Source: Anaerolineae bacterium (GTDB taxonomy: Bacteria > Chloroflexota > Anaerolineae > Aggregatilineales > Phototrophicaceae). From it: DNA of 64,000 nucleotides. The stretch covers positions 248,001 through 312,000 of the forward strand of contig JADLAY010000024.1 in assembly GCA_020849765.1 (NCBI GenBank), in the 5' to 3' direction. The notes under the pieces are model-generated. The model was not told the origin of the DNA. It did not search any database and saw only the letters and a program-made list of their open reading frames with translations. A program made the translations under genes and the position numbers. Positions within the stretch are counted from its first letter, which is position 1. Every line of letters begins with the position of its first letter. Below, piece after piece: positions 34,896 to 43,686 of the stretch.

Positions 34896-36275
34896 TTGTC
34901 ACAGGTCTACAAAACGTGTCCGATTTGTGGAGCGACCGCCCATCACAACGCGGTGATCTGCCCGACGTGCGGGACGACACTGACCGATGTGAACGTCGTC
35001 ACCAATGAACCCCAGGCGAAAAAAGGCTCGTCTTCCGCTGCACGCTACGACTACCGCTACGGCGAAACCGACCTTTACGAAGGTTCGCTGCGCCGCCGCG
35101 GCGAGATGTTCATCTTCGGCGGCATGATGGCGCTGGCCGCCGTCATCTGCATTGGCGCGGTCGTGCTGTTGGCGCTCCGTTTCCTGGGCGCAGACATCCT
35201 GCCGACCACCGCGCAAACCACCGATACGCCTACGCCTGTGGCGACTATCGGCGGCGTCAGCGTCGACTTCGTCACGAGGACTGCGCTGCCGATCCAGACC
35301 AACACCGCGCGTCCGCTGCCCAGCCTGATCACCGTCACACCCGCGCCGCCGACAGCGCCACCCACTTCGACACCGGCCCCGTGCATCCGCCAGGTGGCGG
35401 CGGGCGATAGTCTGCTCGGCCTCGCGCTGAGCTGTGGGCATCGCGATCTCGACGTGATCGATCTGATTGTCGCCACCAATCAGCTAAGCGCACCAGAAGC
35501 GATCCAGGTCGGTCAGGAGTTGATTATCCCATGGCCGACGCCGACGCTCGATCCGAGCCAGCCGACTCCCCCACCCGACTCTGGAAATACCAGCACCGAT
35601 GGCGGTGGTGGCGGTGCTAGCGATACCGGTGCGTCCGCAGGAGACACGGCGGCGATTGCGTTCGCGACGGAGACGCTGCAGCCAGGCGTCGCCTGGCACA
35701 CCGTGATCAAAGACGAAACGATGCTGTCCATCGCTGTGCAGTACGGCGCGAATGCGGAAATCCTGTCTCAGTTGAACCCTGAGGTCGAGTTCTCGCAGTG
35801 CGATTTCGGCATGGATAGCGGCGGCCCGCGCTGCATCGTCACCTTGATCGAGGGCCAACAGATCCGCGTGCCCGCGCCGACACCGACGCCGACCATTCCG
35901 CCGACGCCATCCGGCAGCGAAACGCCGACGCCGACAGCCACGCCGACCTTCAACGCGCCTGCGTCACTCAGCCCCGGTGACCGCGCCCTGTTCCAGCAAG
36001 ATGAGCTTGTCACCCTGCGCTGGGTCACGACCGGGACGCTCGGCCCGAACGAGGTCTATCGCATCCAGGCGCGTGATACGACCCTCGGCGTCGATCACAC
36101 GGACGATACACACGAGTTATTCTACGTCGTGCCGGTTGAGTGGCAGGGCACCGATGGCCGCCGCCACGAATTCGCATGGTCGGTCAGCGTCATCAACCTG
36201 GACGCGCCGGACACGCCGATCTTCACGACTGAGACACGCACTTTTATCTGGGAAAGCCGAGCAGGAACCGCTTGA
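34896..36275 (+). CDS. Zinc-ribbon, membrane-anchored protein with two LysM domains
   Basis: About 459 residues from TTG 34896, which has GAGGA 7 nt upstream; GTG 34872 is an alternative. An N-terminal zinc ribbon has Cys8, Cys11, Cys22 and Cys25. A single transmembrane helix lies at about 70-97, so the ribbon is cytoplasmic and the rest external. LysM 1 is at about 163-213 (QVAAGDSLLGLALSCG). LysM 2 is at about 267-327 and has a Cys-containing insert (CDFGMDSGGPRC). Thr/Pro linkers join them. The C-terminal domain (about 352-455) is beta-rich and Ig/FN3-like (LVTLRWVTTGTLGPNEVYRI). It overlaps the next gene, its paralogue, at TGATG. A wall-binding receptor or scaffold role is inferred. Confidence 0.85.
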   Translation: MSQVYKTCPICGATAHHNAVICPTCGTTLTDVNVVTNEPQAKKGSSSAARYDYRYGETDLYEGSLRRRGEMFIFGGMMALAAVICIGAVVLLALRFLGADILPTTAQTTDTPTPVATIGGVSVDFVTRTALPIQTNTARPLPSLITVTPAPPTAPPTSTPAPCIRQVAAGDSLLGLALSCGHRDLDVIDLIVATNQLSAPEAIQVGQELIIPWPTPTLDPSQPTPPPDSGNTSTDGGGGGASDTGASAGDTAAIAFATETLQPGVAWHTVIKDETMLSIAVQYGANAEILSQLNPEVEFSQCDFGMDSGGPRCIVTLIEGQQIRVPAPTPTPTIPPTPSGSETPTPTATPTFNAPASLSPGDRALFQQDELVTLRWVTTGTLGPNEVYRIQARDTTLGVDHTDDTHELFYVVPVEWQGTDGRRHEFAWSVSVINLDAPDTPIFTTETRTFIWESRAGTA

Positions 36276-37351
36276 TGAAATCGATCATTCGCGCCGCGCT
36301 CATCTTCGTCCTGGTCGCAGCGATGGCAGGCTGCGCCAATCCGCCAGAGATTCCGACACCGACGCCGATCCTCGAAGCGCTGGCGACCGCGACTGAGACA
36401 CCACAGCCGACGGCAAGTCTGACACCCACACCGACCGCCGCTCTGGAAGTTGCGCCGCCGACCGAGATGCCGACGCAGCCCGTGACGAACGAACCGGCGG
36501 CCACGCCGACGCCGTCGGTCGTCGAGTACGTGATTCAGCCCGACGACACGCTGATCTTCATCATCCAGCAGTTCGGCTACCGCGATTTGAGCGTGCTCAA
36601 CGAGATTGTGCGCATTAACCCGAACCTGCCGAGTGCGGATCGACTGCCGGGGCCGGGCAGCACAATTCTGATCCCGCTGCCGACACTCGCGCCGACGCTG
36701 CCCGCCGATGTTCAAACGGCGACGGCGCAGTCTGGCGTGCCGCAGATTTCCCTGGCCATCGAGACGACCATCGTGCCGCACGTGGTGCGCGAGGGCGAGA
36801 CGATCCTGGGCATCGCTGAGCAGTACCGGACGACCCTGCGCGTCCTCCGTGACCTCAACCCGCAGATCGGCTTCTTCAACTGTGACCTGAGCAACCCCAG
36901 CGGCGGCCCGGACTGCCGTGTCCTGCTGGATACCGGCGCGGCGGTCAACGTGCCCGCGCCGACCACCACACCGACGCTTTCGCCGACACCGTCCGGCAAC
37001 GAGACGGCCACGCCGACGCCGACGTTTGCGGCACCGCGCGTCAGCTTCCCGCCGGTTGATGCCATCATCAACGCGGCTTCGACGTTTACGCTGCAATGGG
37101 TCAGCGCCGGTGTACTGGAAGCCCAGCAGGTCTATCTGGTGCAGATCGAGAACCAGACGACCGGCACCACCTTCAACGACATCACGCGCGCCACGTCCTA
37201 CCGCCTGCCATCGGACATCGCGCCGACGGGCGGCGAGCGTCAGCAGTATCGCTGGCGCGTGTCCGTGGCGCAGCAAAACGCCGACGGGCGTTATGCCGTG
37301 GTCGGTGCCGAGGGTGAATGGCGTCCGTTCACGTGGGGTACGGGCGGCTGA
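36275..37351 (+). CDS. Lipoprotein with two LysM domains, paralogue of the preceding gene
   Basis: A 358-residue protein starting at ATG 36275, which overlaps the previous stop by one base. A lipobox-like MAGC places the lipidated Cys at residue 20. Thr/Pro-rich spacers surround LysM 1 (about 84-137, YVIQPDDTLIFIIQQFG) and LysM 2 (about 168-229, HVVREGETILGIAEQY). LysM 2 has the same kind of two-Cys insert (CDLSNPSGGPDC) as its neighbour. The C-terminal beta-rich domain (about 250-355) also matches the neighbour (FTLQWVSAGVLEAQQVYLV). Same operon and same ectodomain, but a lipid anchor in place of a transmembrane helix. Confidence 0.87.
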   Translation: MKSIIRAALIFVLVAAMAGCANPPEIPTPTPILEALATATETPQPTASLTPTPTAALEVAPPTEMPTQPVTNEPAATPTPSVVEYVIQPDDTLIFIIQQFGYRDLSVLNEIVRINPNLPSADRLPGPGSTILIPLPTLAPTLPADVQTATAQSGVPQISLAIETTIVPHVVREGETILGIAEQYRTTLRVLRDLNPQIGFFNCDLSNPSGGPDCRVLLDTGAAVNVPAPTTTPTLSPTPSGNETATPTPTFAAPRVSFPPVDAIINAASTFTLQWVSAGVLEAQQVYLVQIENQTTGTTFNDITRATSYRLPSDIAPTGGERQQYRWRVSVAQQNADGRYAVVGAEGEWRPFTWGTGG

Positions 37352-37354
37352 TCG

Positions 37355-39139
37355 TTAAGCTCCGGCGCGCCCGAATTCGCGTTCGAGCTGCTCGCTGCTC
37401 ATGTGGATCATGGTCGGGCGACCATGCGGGCACGTTAGCGGCGAGTCGCAGCGCTCAAGCTGGCGGATCAAGCCCTGCATCTGCTCCAGGCTGAGGATCT
37501 GACCGGCTTTGACGGCGGCCTGCTTGCACACGCGCAGGACGATCTTGTCCTCGATGCGCGCCTGGCCTGGCTTGTTGCCCTGATACAGGTCTTCCAGAAT
37601 GCCGCTGATGACCGCCGCCGGTTCGCGATCGGCCAGCATGGCCGGGACGCTGCGCACGACGAACGTGTTCTGGCCGAACGGCTCGACGTCGAAGCCGAAC
37701 GCCTGCAGCGCCGTCAGATTGTCTTCGAGCAGGCGTGCCTCGTCGGGCGACAGATGCAGCGTCTGTGCCGCCAGCGCAAACTGCGCGATCATGCCTTGCT
37801 GCTCGTGCTCATCCATGAACTGCTCGTAGAGGATGCGCTCGTGCGCCGCGTGCTGATCGACCAGATACAAGCCCGCTGGCCCCTCGGCGACGATGTAGCT
37901 GGCGGCCACCTGGCCGATGACGCGCAGCAGCGGCAGCGTGCGCGGTTTCGCCGGGGCACCGGGGCCATAGGGAACGGCCGTGGGATCGTTCTCGTCGTAA
38001 GCGACATCCTGGTGCTGTTTGCGCGCATGCTGCCCTGGATCGGCCAGGTCGAGCGAGAGATCGAGCTGCGCGGCTTCGTAGCGATCGGCCCAGGCGCGGC
38101 TCGGCTCGCCGGGAGCGCTGAAGCGCCCGGCAAAGATGCCCGGCGTCTGCGCCTGCTCGATCACAGCGCGTCGCACGGCCTTCTGAATCGCCGAAAAGAC
38201 CGCGTCGCCATTGCGGAAGCGGACTTCAGCCTTGGTCGGGTGGACGTTGACGTCGATCTCTTCCGGTGGGATTTCGATCATGAGCACGGCCACGGGATAG
38301 CGCCCGGTCATCAGCAGGGTGTGATAAGCCTGGATGACGGCGTAGGTCAGGCTGTTGTCGACGATCCAGCGCCCGTTGACGAACAACGTGATGCGCGAGC
38401 GGTCGGCGCGATTGAGGCTCGGCGCCGACGTGTAGCCGTAGACGCGAATGCGCTCGCTCTCGCCGTTGTCGACCTCGATCATTTGCTTGCCGTGTTCGAG
38501 ACCCAGGGCCGCGGTGATGACGTCGCCTAGAAAGCCGCTGCCGTGCGTACGGAAGATCTCGCGGCCATCCTGCTCCAGGATGAAACGCACGCTGGGATAA
38601 GCCATTGCGTAGCGCGTGATCACGGCGGCGATCTGGCGCTTTTCGGTGTTCTCGGTCTTGAGGAATTTGAGGCGCGCGGGCGTGTTGTAAAACAGATTCT
38701 CGATCGTCAGCACGGTACCCGATGGCGCGCCGATGCTTTTACGATCGCGCAGGTGGCCGCCCTCGATCAGCATCCGTGTTCCCGCCTGCTCGTCGATGTG
38801 GCGCGTCGCCAGCGTGACGCGGCTGACGGCGGCGATGCTGGCCAGCGCTTCGCCGCGAAAGCCGAGCGTATGCAGCCGCGACAGGTCGTCCAGCGCGCGC
38901 AGTTTGCTGGTGGCATGGCGCATGAAGGCCGTCTCGACCTCGTCGGTGTGAATGCCGCTGCCGTCGTCGGCGACGACAATACGTTGGCGCCCGTCGCCCT
39001 CAATCGAGATTCTGACCTGCCGTGCTTGAGCATCAAGCGCGTTTTCGAGCAGCTCTTTGACGACCGAAGCCGGGCGTTCCACCACTTCGCCGGCGGCGAT
39101 CTGGGCGACGACTTCTTCCGGCAGCACCGCGATGCGCAT
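37355..39139 (-). CDS. mutL: DNA mismatch repair protein MutL, endonuclease type
   Basis: A 594-residue MutL. The N-terminal GHKL ATPase has ELLENALDAQARQ, VADDGSGI and TLGFRGEALASI. The C-terminal dimerisation domain carries the nickase motif DQHAAHERILYE (near residue 427), plus CKQAAVKAG and CPHGRPT, the zinc-site motifs of endonuclease-type MutL. This form makes the strand nick itself and is used in bacteria without MutH and Dam. ATG 39139 has GAGG 9 nt upstream; the in-frame TTG 39154 is rejected. No mutS is in the window. It lies 61 bp downstream of a histidine-kinase gene on the same strand. Confidence 0.96.
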   Translation of the reverse strand: MRIAVLPEEVVAQIAAGEVVERPASVVKELLENALDAQARQVRISIEGDGRQRIVVADDGSGIHTDEVETAFMRHATSKLRALDDLSRLHTLGFRGEALASIAAVSRVTLATRHIDEQAGTRMLIEGGHLRDRKSIGAPSGTVLTIENLFYNTPARLKFLKTENTEKRQIAAVITRYAMAYPSVRFILEQDGREIFRTHGSGFLGDVITAALGLEHGKQMIEVDNGESERIRVYGYTSAPSLNRADRSRITLFVNGRWIVDNSLTYAVIQAYHTLLMTGRYPVAVLMIEIPPEEIDVNVHPTKAEVRFRNGDAVFSAIQKAVRRAVIEQAQTPGIFAGRFSAPGEPSRAWADRYEAAQLDLSLDLADPGQHARKQHQDVAYDENDPTAVPYGPGAPAKPRTLPLLRVIGQVAASYIVAEGPAGLYLVDQHAAHERILYEQFMDEHEQQGMIAQFALAAQTLHLSPDEARLLEDNLTALQAFGFDVEPFGQNTFVVRSVPAMLADREPAAVISGILEDLYQGNKPGQARIEDKIVLRVCKQAAVKAGQILSLEQMQGLIRQLERCDSPLTCPHGRPTMIHMSSEQLEREFGRAGA

Positions 39140-39200
39140 TAGCCAATGCCTCAACCTTCACGAACAGACGTGCGGATCATAGCCCAGGGGCGCCGCATTT

Positions 39201-40259
39201 TCAATCTTGGCGTGCGGCGCGTCCGACAATCGGCAGCGACATGTAGAAGCAGCTCCCCTGGCCCAGCTCGCTTTCGACCCAGGCGCGTCCGCCATGATGG
39301 AGCGCCACGCTGCGCACGATGAACAGGCCCAGCCCCGTGCCTTTGACCTTCTTTGTCTCCTGGCGCACGATGCGCGAGTGTCGCTGGAACAGGCGCTGCT
39401 GATCCTCAGGGCTGATGCCGAGGCCACTGTCGCAGACGGCGATAATGACTTCGTCGCCCATGCGCTGCACTTCGACGTTGATGTCGCGGCCATTCGGCGT
39501 GTACTTGACTGCGTTGTCGAACAGATTACTGACCGCCCGTTCCAGCATGTTGGCGTCCGCAGAAAAGATCGGCACGTCTTCACCGATGGTCAGGTGTACG
39601 TGCAGATCGGGCTTGTCGGCGGGCATCGGATAGCTTTTGACAATGCGCCGGACGATCTCGCCGGGGTCGCACGGCTGGCGGCTCATCTCGTAGAACCCGG
39701 TCTCCGGGTCGAAACGGCCCGCGTCCTGGATATTTTCGAGCAGCCCCGTGAGCACGGTCAGGCCGGACTGAATCTTGCCCAGGAAGGTGCGCTGCTGCGG
39801 GTTATCCGGGGCCAGCGTCTGCTGGAGCATGCTGGTGAAACCGACGACGGACGTCAACGGTGTGCGCAGATCGTGGGAGATCAATCGGATGTATTCCGCC
39901 TGGCTGCGCACTAGGCGGTGCGTCTCGCTCACATCGCGCAGGAAGATCACCCAGCCGTGGGGCGCATCTGCGCCACCAATCAGCTCGATGTACGGTCGAA
40001 AGCGTCTATCCTCGGCGGGCGTCCACTCGGCCAGACCGTGGTCGTCCTTCAGCCACTGCGCCAGGTACTCGCCGCCGGGCAGTTCGATCAGGTAAGGTGG
40101 CGCGGCCTCGTCCAGATGGAACAAGGCTTGCGCGGCCTCGTTCCACGCAACCAGTTGTTGATCGAGATTTACGAACAGCACCGGGTATGGCGTCGCGTGC
40201 AGCAGTGCTTCCAGCATCACTGCCGCGTCACCGAAGGCCGTAAGTTGCCGCATATTCAT
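39201..40259 (-). CDS. PAS-domain sensor histidine kinase
   Basis: A 352-residue soluble kinase. A PAS-like domain (about residues 15-125) has PYPVLFVNLDQQLVAWNEAA. The HisKA box is YIRLISHDLRTPLTSVVGF with the acceptor His in SHDLRTP. The HATPase has LERAVSNLFDNAVKY, VCDSGLGI and GTGLGLFIVRSVALHHGG. There is no membrane segment. It is divergent from the receiver-CpaE fusion at 40473, a likely partner across a 213-bp gap. The adjacent mutL appears functionally unrelated. Confidence 0.88.
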   Translation of the reverse strand: MNMRQLTAFGDAAVMLEALLHATPYPVLFVNLDQQLVAWNEAAQALFHLDEAAPPYLIELPGGEYLAQWLKDDHGLAEWTPAEDRRFRPYIELIGGADAPHGWVIFLRDVSETHRLVRSQAEYIRLISHDLRTPLTSVVGFTSMLQQTLAPDNPQQRTFLGKIQSGLTVLTGLLENIQDAGRFDPETGFYEMSRQPCDPGEIVRRIVKSYPMPADKPDLHVHLTIGEDVPIFSADANMLERAVSNLFDNAVKYTPNGRDINVEVQRMGDEVIIAVCDSGLGISPEDQQRLFQRHSRIVRQETKKVKGTGLGLFIVRSVALHHGGRAWVESELGQGSCFYMSLPIVGRAARQD

Positions 40260-40410
40260 CGGAACCGACTTTCTTTGGCGTCAGGCATTTATCCCACTAT
40301 ACACGCATACCCGTTGCTGCGGCGCAGTGGGATTCTGATCCGATCCTTTCAGGCTCATTTTGGCAATGGGCTTGTCACAAGTCAATTCTCTGCTGCACTC
40401 CGTTATATGC

Positions 40411-40416
40411 TATACT
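40411..40416 (+). promoter_or_regulatory. -10 box upstream of the receiver-CpaE gene
   Basis: TATACT at 40411-40416, about 57 bp before ATG 40473. The surrounding CGTTATATGCTATACTGCG is AT-rich for this sequence. A TTGTCA at 40372-40377 is too far away to be its -35. Confidence 0.35.
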
Positions 40417-40472
40417 GCGACTCATAGAGTGACAATTAATAAGACCCCAGTGCAACTTGACAAAGAGGTCTC

Positions 40473-41636
40473 ATGGCAGAGCGCATACTGGTCGTAGATG
40501 ATGACCTGGACAGTTTAAAACTCATCGGCCTCATGCTCCAGAGGAATGGCTACGAGGTATCGGCGGCCAACACCGGTTCACAAGCACTGACAAAAGCGAT
40601 GGCTGAACACCCGGATCTGATCATCCTCGACGTGATGATGCCGGACATGAATGGCTACGAGGTCTGCCGCCGCCTGCGCCTCAACGTGGACACCAAGACC
40701 ATTCCGATCATTATGTTCACGGCCAAGACTCTCATCGACGACAAGGTTGCCGGTTTCGAAGCGGGCGCGGATGACTACCTGACCAAGCCGACGCACCCCG
40801 CGGAACTCGCCTCGCGCGTCAAAGCCATCCTCCAGCGCACCGCACAGCGCCGCCAGCAAGCCAATATGTCCCCGGCCATCGGCATCGTCGGGGCCAAAGG
40901 CGGCGTCGGCACGACGACTCTGGCGCTCAATCTGGCGGCAGCCCGAGTCATGGCGGGCGATACCGCGATCGTGGTCGACTACCGGCCCGGCGCGGGCACG
41001 ATCGGCCTGTCGCTCGGCTTCCCCCAGGCGCATGGCGTCGCCAGTGTGCTGCAGCGGCCGCCCGGTGAGATTACGCCGCGGCTGGTCGAAGCGGAACTGA
41101 CCACCCACGCGTCCGGTCTGCGCGCGCTCCTCTCGTCGGCCCAGGCGCAAGAGCGCCAGTTGACCATCAACACCGACGCTGTTATCGCCACGACGCGCGC
41201 GCTGCGTCAGCTTGGACGCCCGGTGTTCGTCGACCTGGGCGCCGGTTACACCTCGCTGGTGAGCAACCTCCAGCGCGAACTCGATCACATCATGGTCGTC
41301 ATCGATACCAACCCGATCTCGTCGATGATGGCGCGCGAACTGCTCAACGAGATGCACAATTGGAGCGGTAACGAACCTCATCGCACGAGCGTGGTCGCCG
41401 TGCAGCACGTGGCTCAGGCGAAACAGCTCACCTGGCAGGATTTCGAGCGCATCGTCGGCCAACCTATCCGTTCCGTAATTCCCCCGGGTTCTGATATTAT
41501 CTTGCAGGCGGTGCAGGCGCGCGTGCCACCTGTGACGCTCCAGCCCGCAGTGATGTTTTCGAATCAAGTGATTAAATTGGCAGAGGACATTCACGTCAAG
41601 GTACAGCTCGCGGCGCAGCAAGCCATCCCTGAGTGA
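40473..41636 (+). CDS. Response-regulator receiver fused to CpaE/MinD-like ATPase
   Basis: A 387-residue fusion. The receiver domain (residues 1-125) has the acidic pocket VVDDD (residues 7-11), phosphoacceptor Asp53 in ILDVMMPDMNG and the conserved Lys in DYLTKPTHP. From about 133 it is a P-loop ATPase with deviant Walker A VGAKGGVGTTTLALNLA, as in CpaE/TadZ and MinD proteins that localise pilus or septum machinery. No tad/flp pilus genes are in the window. ATG 40473 follows GAGGTC. The flanking histidine kinases could phosphorylate it. Confidence 0.88.
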   Translation: MAERILVVDDDLDSLKLIGLMLQRNGYEVSAANTGSQALTKAMAEHPDLIILDVMMPDMNGYEVCRRLRLNVDTKTIPIIMFTAKTLIDDKVAGFEAGADDYLTKPTHPAELASRVKAILQRTAQRRQQANMSPAIGIVGAKGGVGTTTLALNLAAARVMAGDTAIVVDYRPGAGTIGLSLGFPQAHGVASVLQRPPGEITPRLVEAELTTHASGLRALLSSAQAQERQLTINTDAVIATTRALRQLGRPVFVDLGAGYTSLVSNLQRELDHIMVVIDTNPISSMMARELLNEMHNWSGNEPHRTSVVAVQHVAQAKQLTWQDFERIVGQPIRSVIPPGSDIILQAVQARVPPVTLQPAVMFSNQVIKLAEDIHVKVQLAAQQAIPE

Positions 41637-41680
41637 GAAGAACCGACGCAACTTAATCTTAGTCGCGGTTAAGTATTTGA

Positions 41681-42445
41681 ATGAATACTGAGATTGCCAT
41701 CGCTCAAGTAGCGAGTCTTATTCGCGACTCACGAGCGACCGTAGCCTTCACCGGCGCAGGGATTAGCACCCCGTCCGGCATCCCTGATTTTCGCAGCCGC
41801 ACCTGCGGTATGTGGGAAAAAGTCAATCCGATGGAGGTCGCCAGCCTGTTTGGATTTCGCCAGAATCCCCGTGCCTTCTACGACTGGGTTCACCCGCTCG
41901 CGCGGCTCACCCTGGACGCGCAGCCGAATGCAGCGCACAACGTCCTCGCTCGCCTCGAAAAGATGGGGCACCTTATCGCCATCATCACGCAGAACATCGA
42001 CATGCTGCACCAGCGCGCCGGGAGTTCGCTCGTCTACGAACTGCACGGCCACTTCCGTGAAGCCACCTGCACGCATTGTTTCACCACATACCCCGGCCTG
42101 CCGCTCCTGGAGCAGTTTCTCGCCGACAGCCAGATCCCGCGCTGCCCACGTTGTGGCGGAGTGATCAAGCCTAATGTAATCTTGTTTGGTGAGCAGTTGC
42201 CGCTGCAAGTGCTCCGTGCGGCGCAGGATGCTGCGCGGCGGGCGGATGTCATGCTGATCGTCGGCTCATCACTTGAGGTGGCACCGGCGAGCGACATCCC
42301 CATCATTGCAACGCGTTGTGGAGCCAAGCTGGTCATCATCAACCTTGAGCCGACCGACTTCGACCAGCGGGCCGATGTCGTCATTCACGAAGATGCGGCG
42401 GTCGTGCTCCCCAAAATCATGCGTTACGTGGAGGAGCAACTTTGA
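41681..42445 (+). CDS. NAD-dependent protein deacylase, Sir2 family
   Basis: A 254-residue sirtuin. The NAD-binding GAGISTPSGIPDFRS (residues 25-39), TQNIDMLHQRAG, and catalytic His in LHGHF are all present. The structural zinc site has two Cys pairs, CTHC and CPRC. GSSLEVAPASDIP completes the Rossmann fold. Bacterial homologues remove acetyl or longer acyl groups from metabolic enzymes. Its stop TGA overlaps the TTG start of the next kinase gene, so the two are translationally coupled. Confidence 0.95.
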   Translation: MNTEIAIAQVASLIRDSRATVAFTGAGISTPSGIPDFRSRTCGMWEKVNPMEVASLFGFRQNPRAFYDWVHPLARLTLDAQPNAAHNVLARLEKMGHLIAIITQNIDMLHQRAGSSLVYELHGHFREATCTHCFTTYPGLPLLEQFLADSQIPRCPRCGGVIKPNVILFGEQLPLQVLRAAQDAARRADVMLIVGSSLEVAPASDIPIIATRCGAKLVIINLEPTDFDQRADVVIHEDAAVVLPKIMRYVEEQL

Positions 42446-43686
42446 CGGATCGGGATAGGAGCGGTGATGCGTCGACCTGGGATCAGGTGCAGCAGCGCCT
42501 GTATCGCTATGAACGCATCCTCGAAATCAGCCAGGAGCTCGCGGTCACGTTCGATCATCAGGCTCTCCTTCGCCTGATCGTGAATGCCGCCAGCGAACTG
42601 ACCAACTCCCAGGCCTCGTCGATCCTGCTGCTGGATACCGTCTCCGGCGAACTGCGTTTCGAGATGGCATCCAACATGACCTCCCGCGATTTCGAAAACA
42701 TTGTCGTGCCGATCGACGGCAGCATTGCCGGCTGGGTCGTCACGCATGGCGAGGCGCGCGTCGTCCGCGATATCGCCGCCGATCCGGGCTTTTCGCAGCA
42801 GGTAGAGGATGCGACGCAGGTGCGGACGCAGAACTTGCTCGCGGTGCCGCTCAAGTCGCGCCGTGGGCAGGTCATTGGCGTGCTGGAAGCGCTCAACAAG
42901 CGCGAGCGCGCGACTTACGAGGATGACGACATCAAGATGCTGACGCTGCTGGCGCTGCACGCCGCCACGGCGATTGAGAATGCGCGGTTGTTCCAGCAGA
43001 GCGACTTCATGGCCGAGATGGTGCACGAACTGCGCACGCCGCTGGTCGCGCTCAAGACGAGCACGGCGCTGCTCTCGCGCCCGGATCTCCCGGCAGAACG
43101 ACACGCCGACATCATCGAGACTCTGCAATCGGAGACCGAGCGGCTGGTGCGCCTCACGTCGGAATATCTCGACCTGGCACGCCTGGAGAGTGGACGCGCC
43201 CAGCTCGAAATCAGCGAGGTGCCGCTCAGTAAGCTGCTTTACGAGTGCGTCGACATCGTGCGTCCGCAGGCCAGCGAGCGCGGCATTCAGATTCAGGATG
43301 CGATCTCGGATTTTGCCGTGCGCGCGGATCGAGGCAAGGTCAAGCAGGTGCTGCTCAACCTGCTCAGCAATGCCGTCAAGTACAACCGGGATCACGGCGT
43401 CATCGACATCCGCGTCACCCCGCGCGAGGACAATGCGACCGCCTTCGCGCAGATCGCCGTCGCCGACACCGGCTACGGCATCCCTTACGAGTCGCAGCGC
43501 CATCTGTTTGAGAAGTTCTACCGGGTGGCGGATACGGCCGGGTTCACACAGGGTACCGGTCTCGGTCTGACGATCGCGCGTCACATCATCGAGGCACACG
43601 GTGGCAACATCTGGCTCGAGAGCGAGCCGGGCAGCGGCAGTACCTTCTTCTTCACATTACCGGCGGTCAACCGACTGCTGGCGTAA
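42442..43686 (+). CDS. GAF-domain sensor histidine kinase
   Basis: A 414-residue soluble kinase starting at TTG 42442, with GAGGAGC just upstream inside the sirtuin gene. A coiled start leads to a GAF domain (about 35-185; SILLLDTVSGELRFEMA, NLLAVPLKSRRGQVIGVLEA). The HisKA region is FMAEMVHELRTPLVALKTST. The HATPase has VLLNLLSNAVKYN, VADTGYGIP and GTGLGLTIARHIIEAHGG. Coupling to a sirtuin is unusual. Its last 20 nt overlap the convergent dehydrogenase gene. Confidence 0.9.
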   Translation: MTDRDRSGDASTWDQVQQRLYRYERILEISQELAVTFDHQALLRLIVNAASELTNSQASSILLLDTVSGELRFEMASNMTSRDFENIVVPIDGSIAGWVVTHGEARVVRDIAADPGFSQQVEDATQVRTQNLLAVPLKSRRGQVIGVLEALNKRERATYEDDDIKMLTLLALHAATAIENARLFQQSDFMAEMVHELRTPLVALKTSTALLSRPDLPAERHADIIETLQSETERLVRLTSEYLDLARLESGRAQLEISEVPLSKLLYECVDIVRPQASERGIQIQDAISDFAVRADRGKVKQVLLNLLSNAVKYNRDHGVIDIRVTPREDNATAFAQIAVADTGYGIPYESQRHLFEKFYRVADTAGFTQGTGLGLTIARHIIEAHGGNIWLESEPGSGSTFFFTLPAVNRLLA

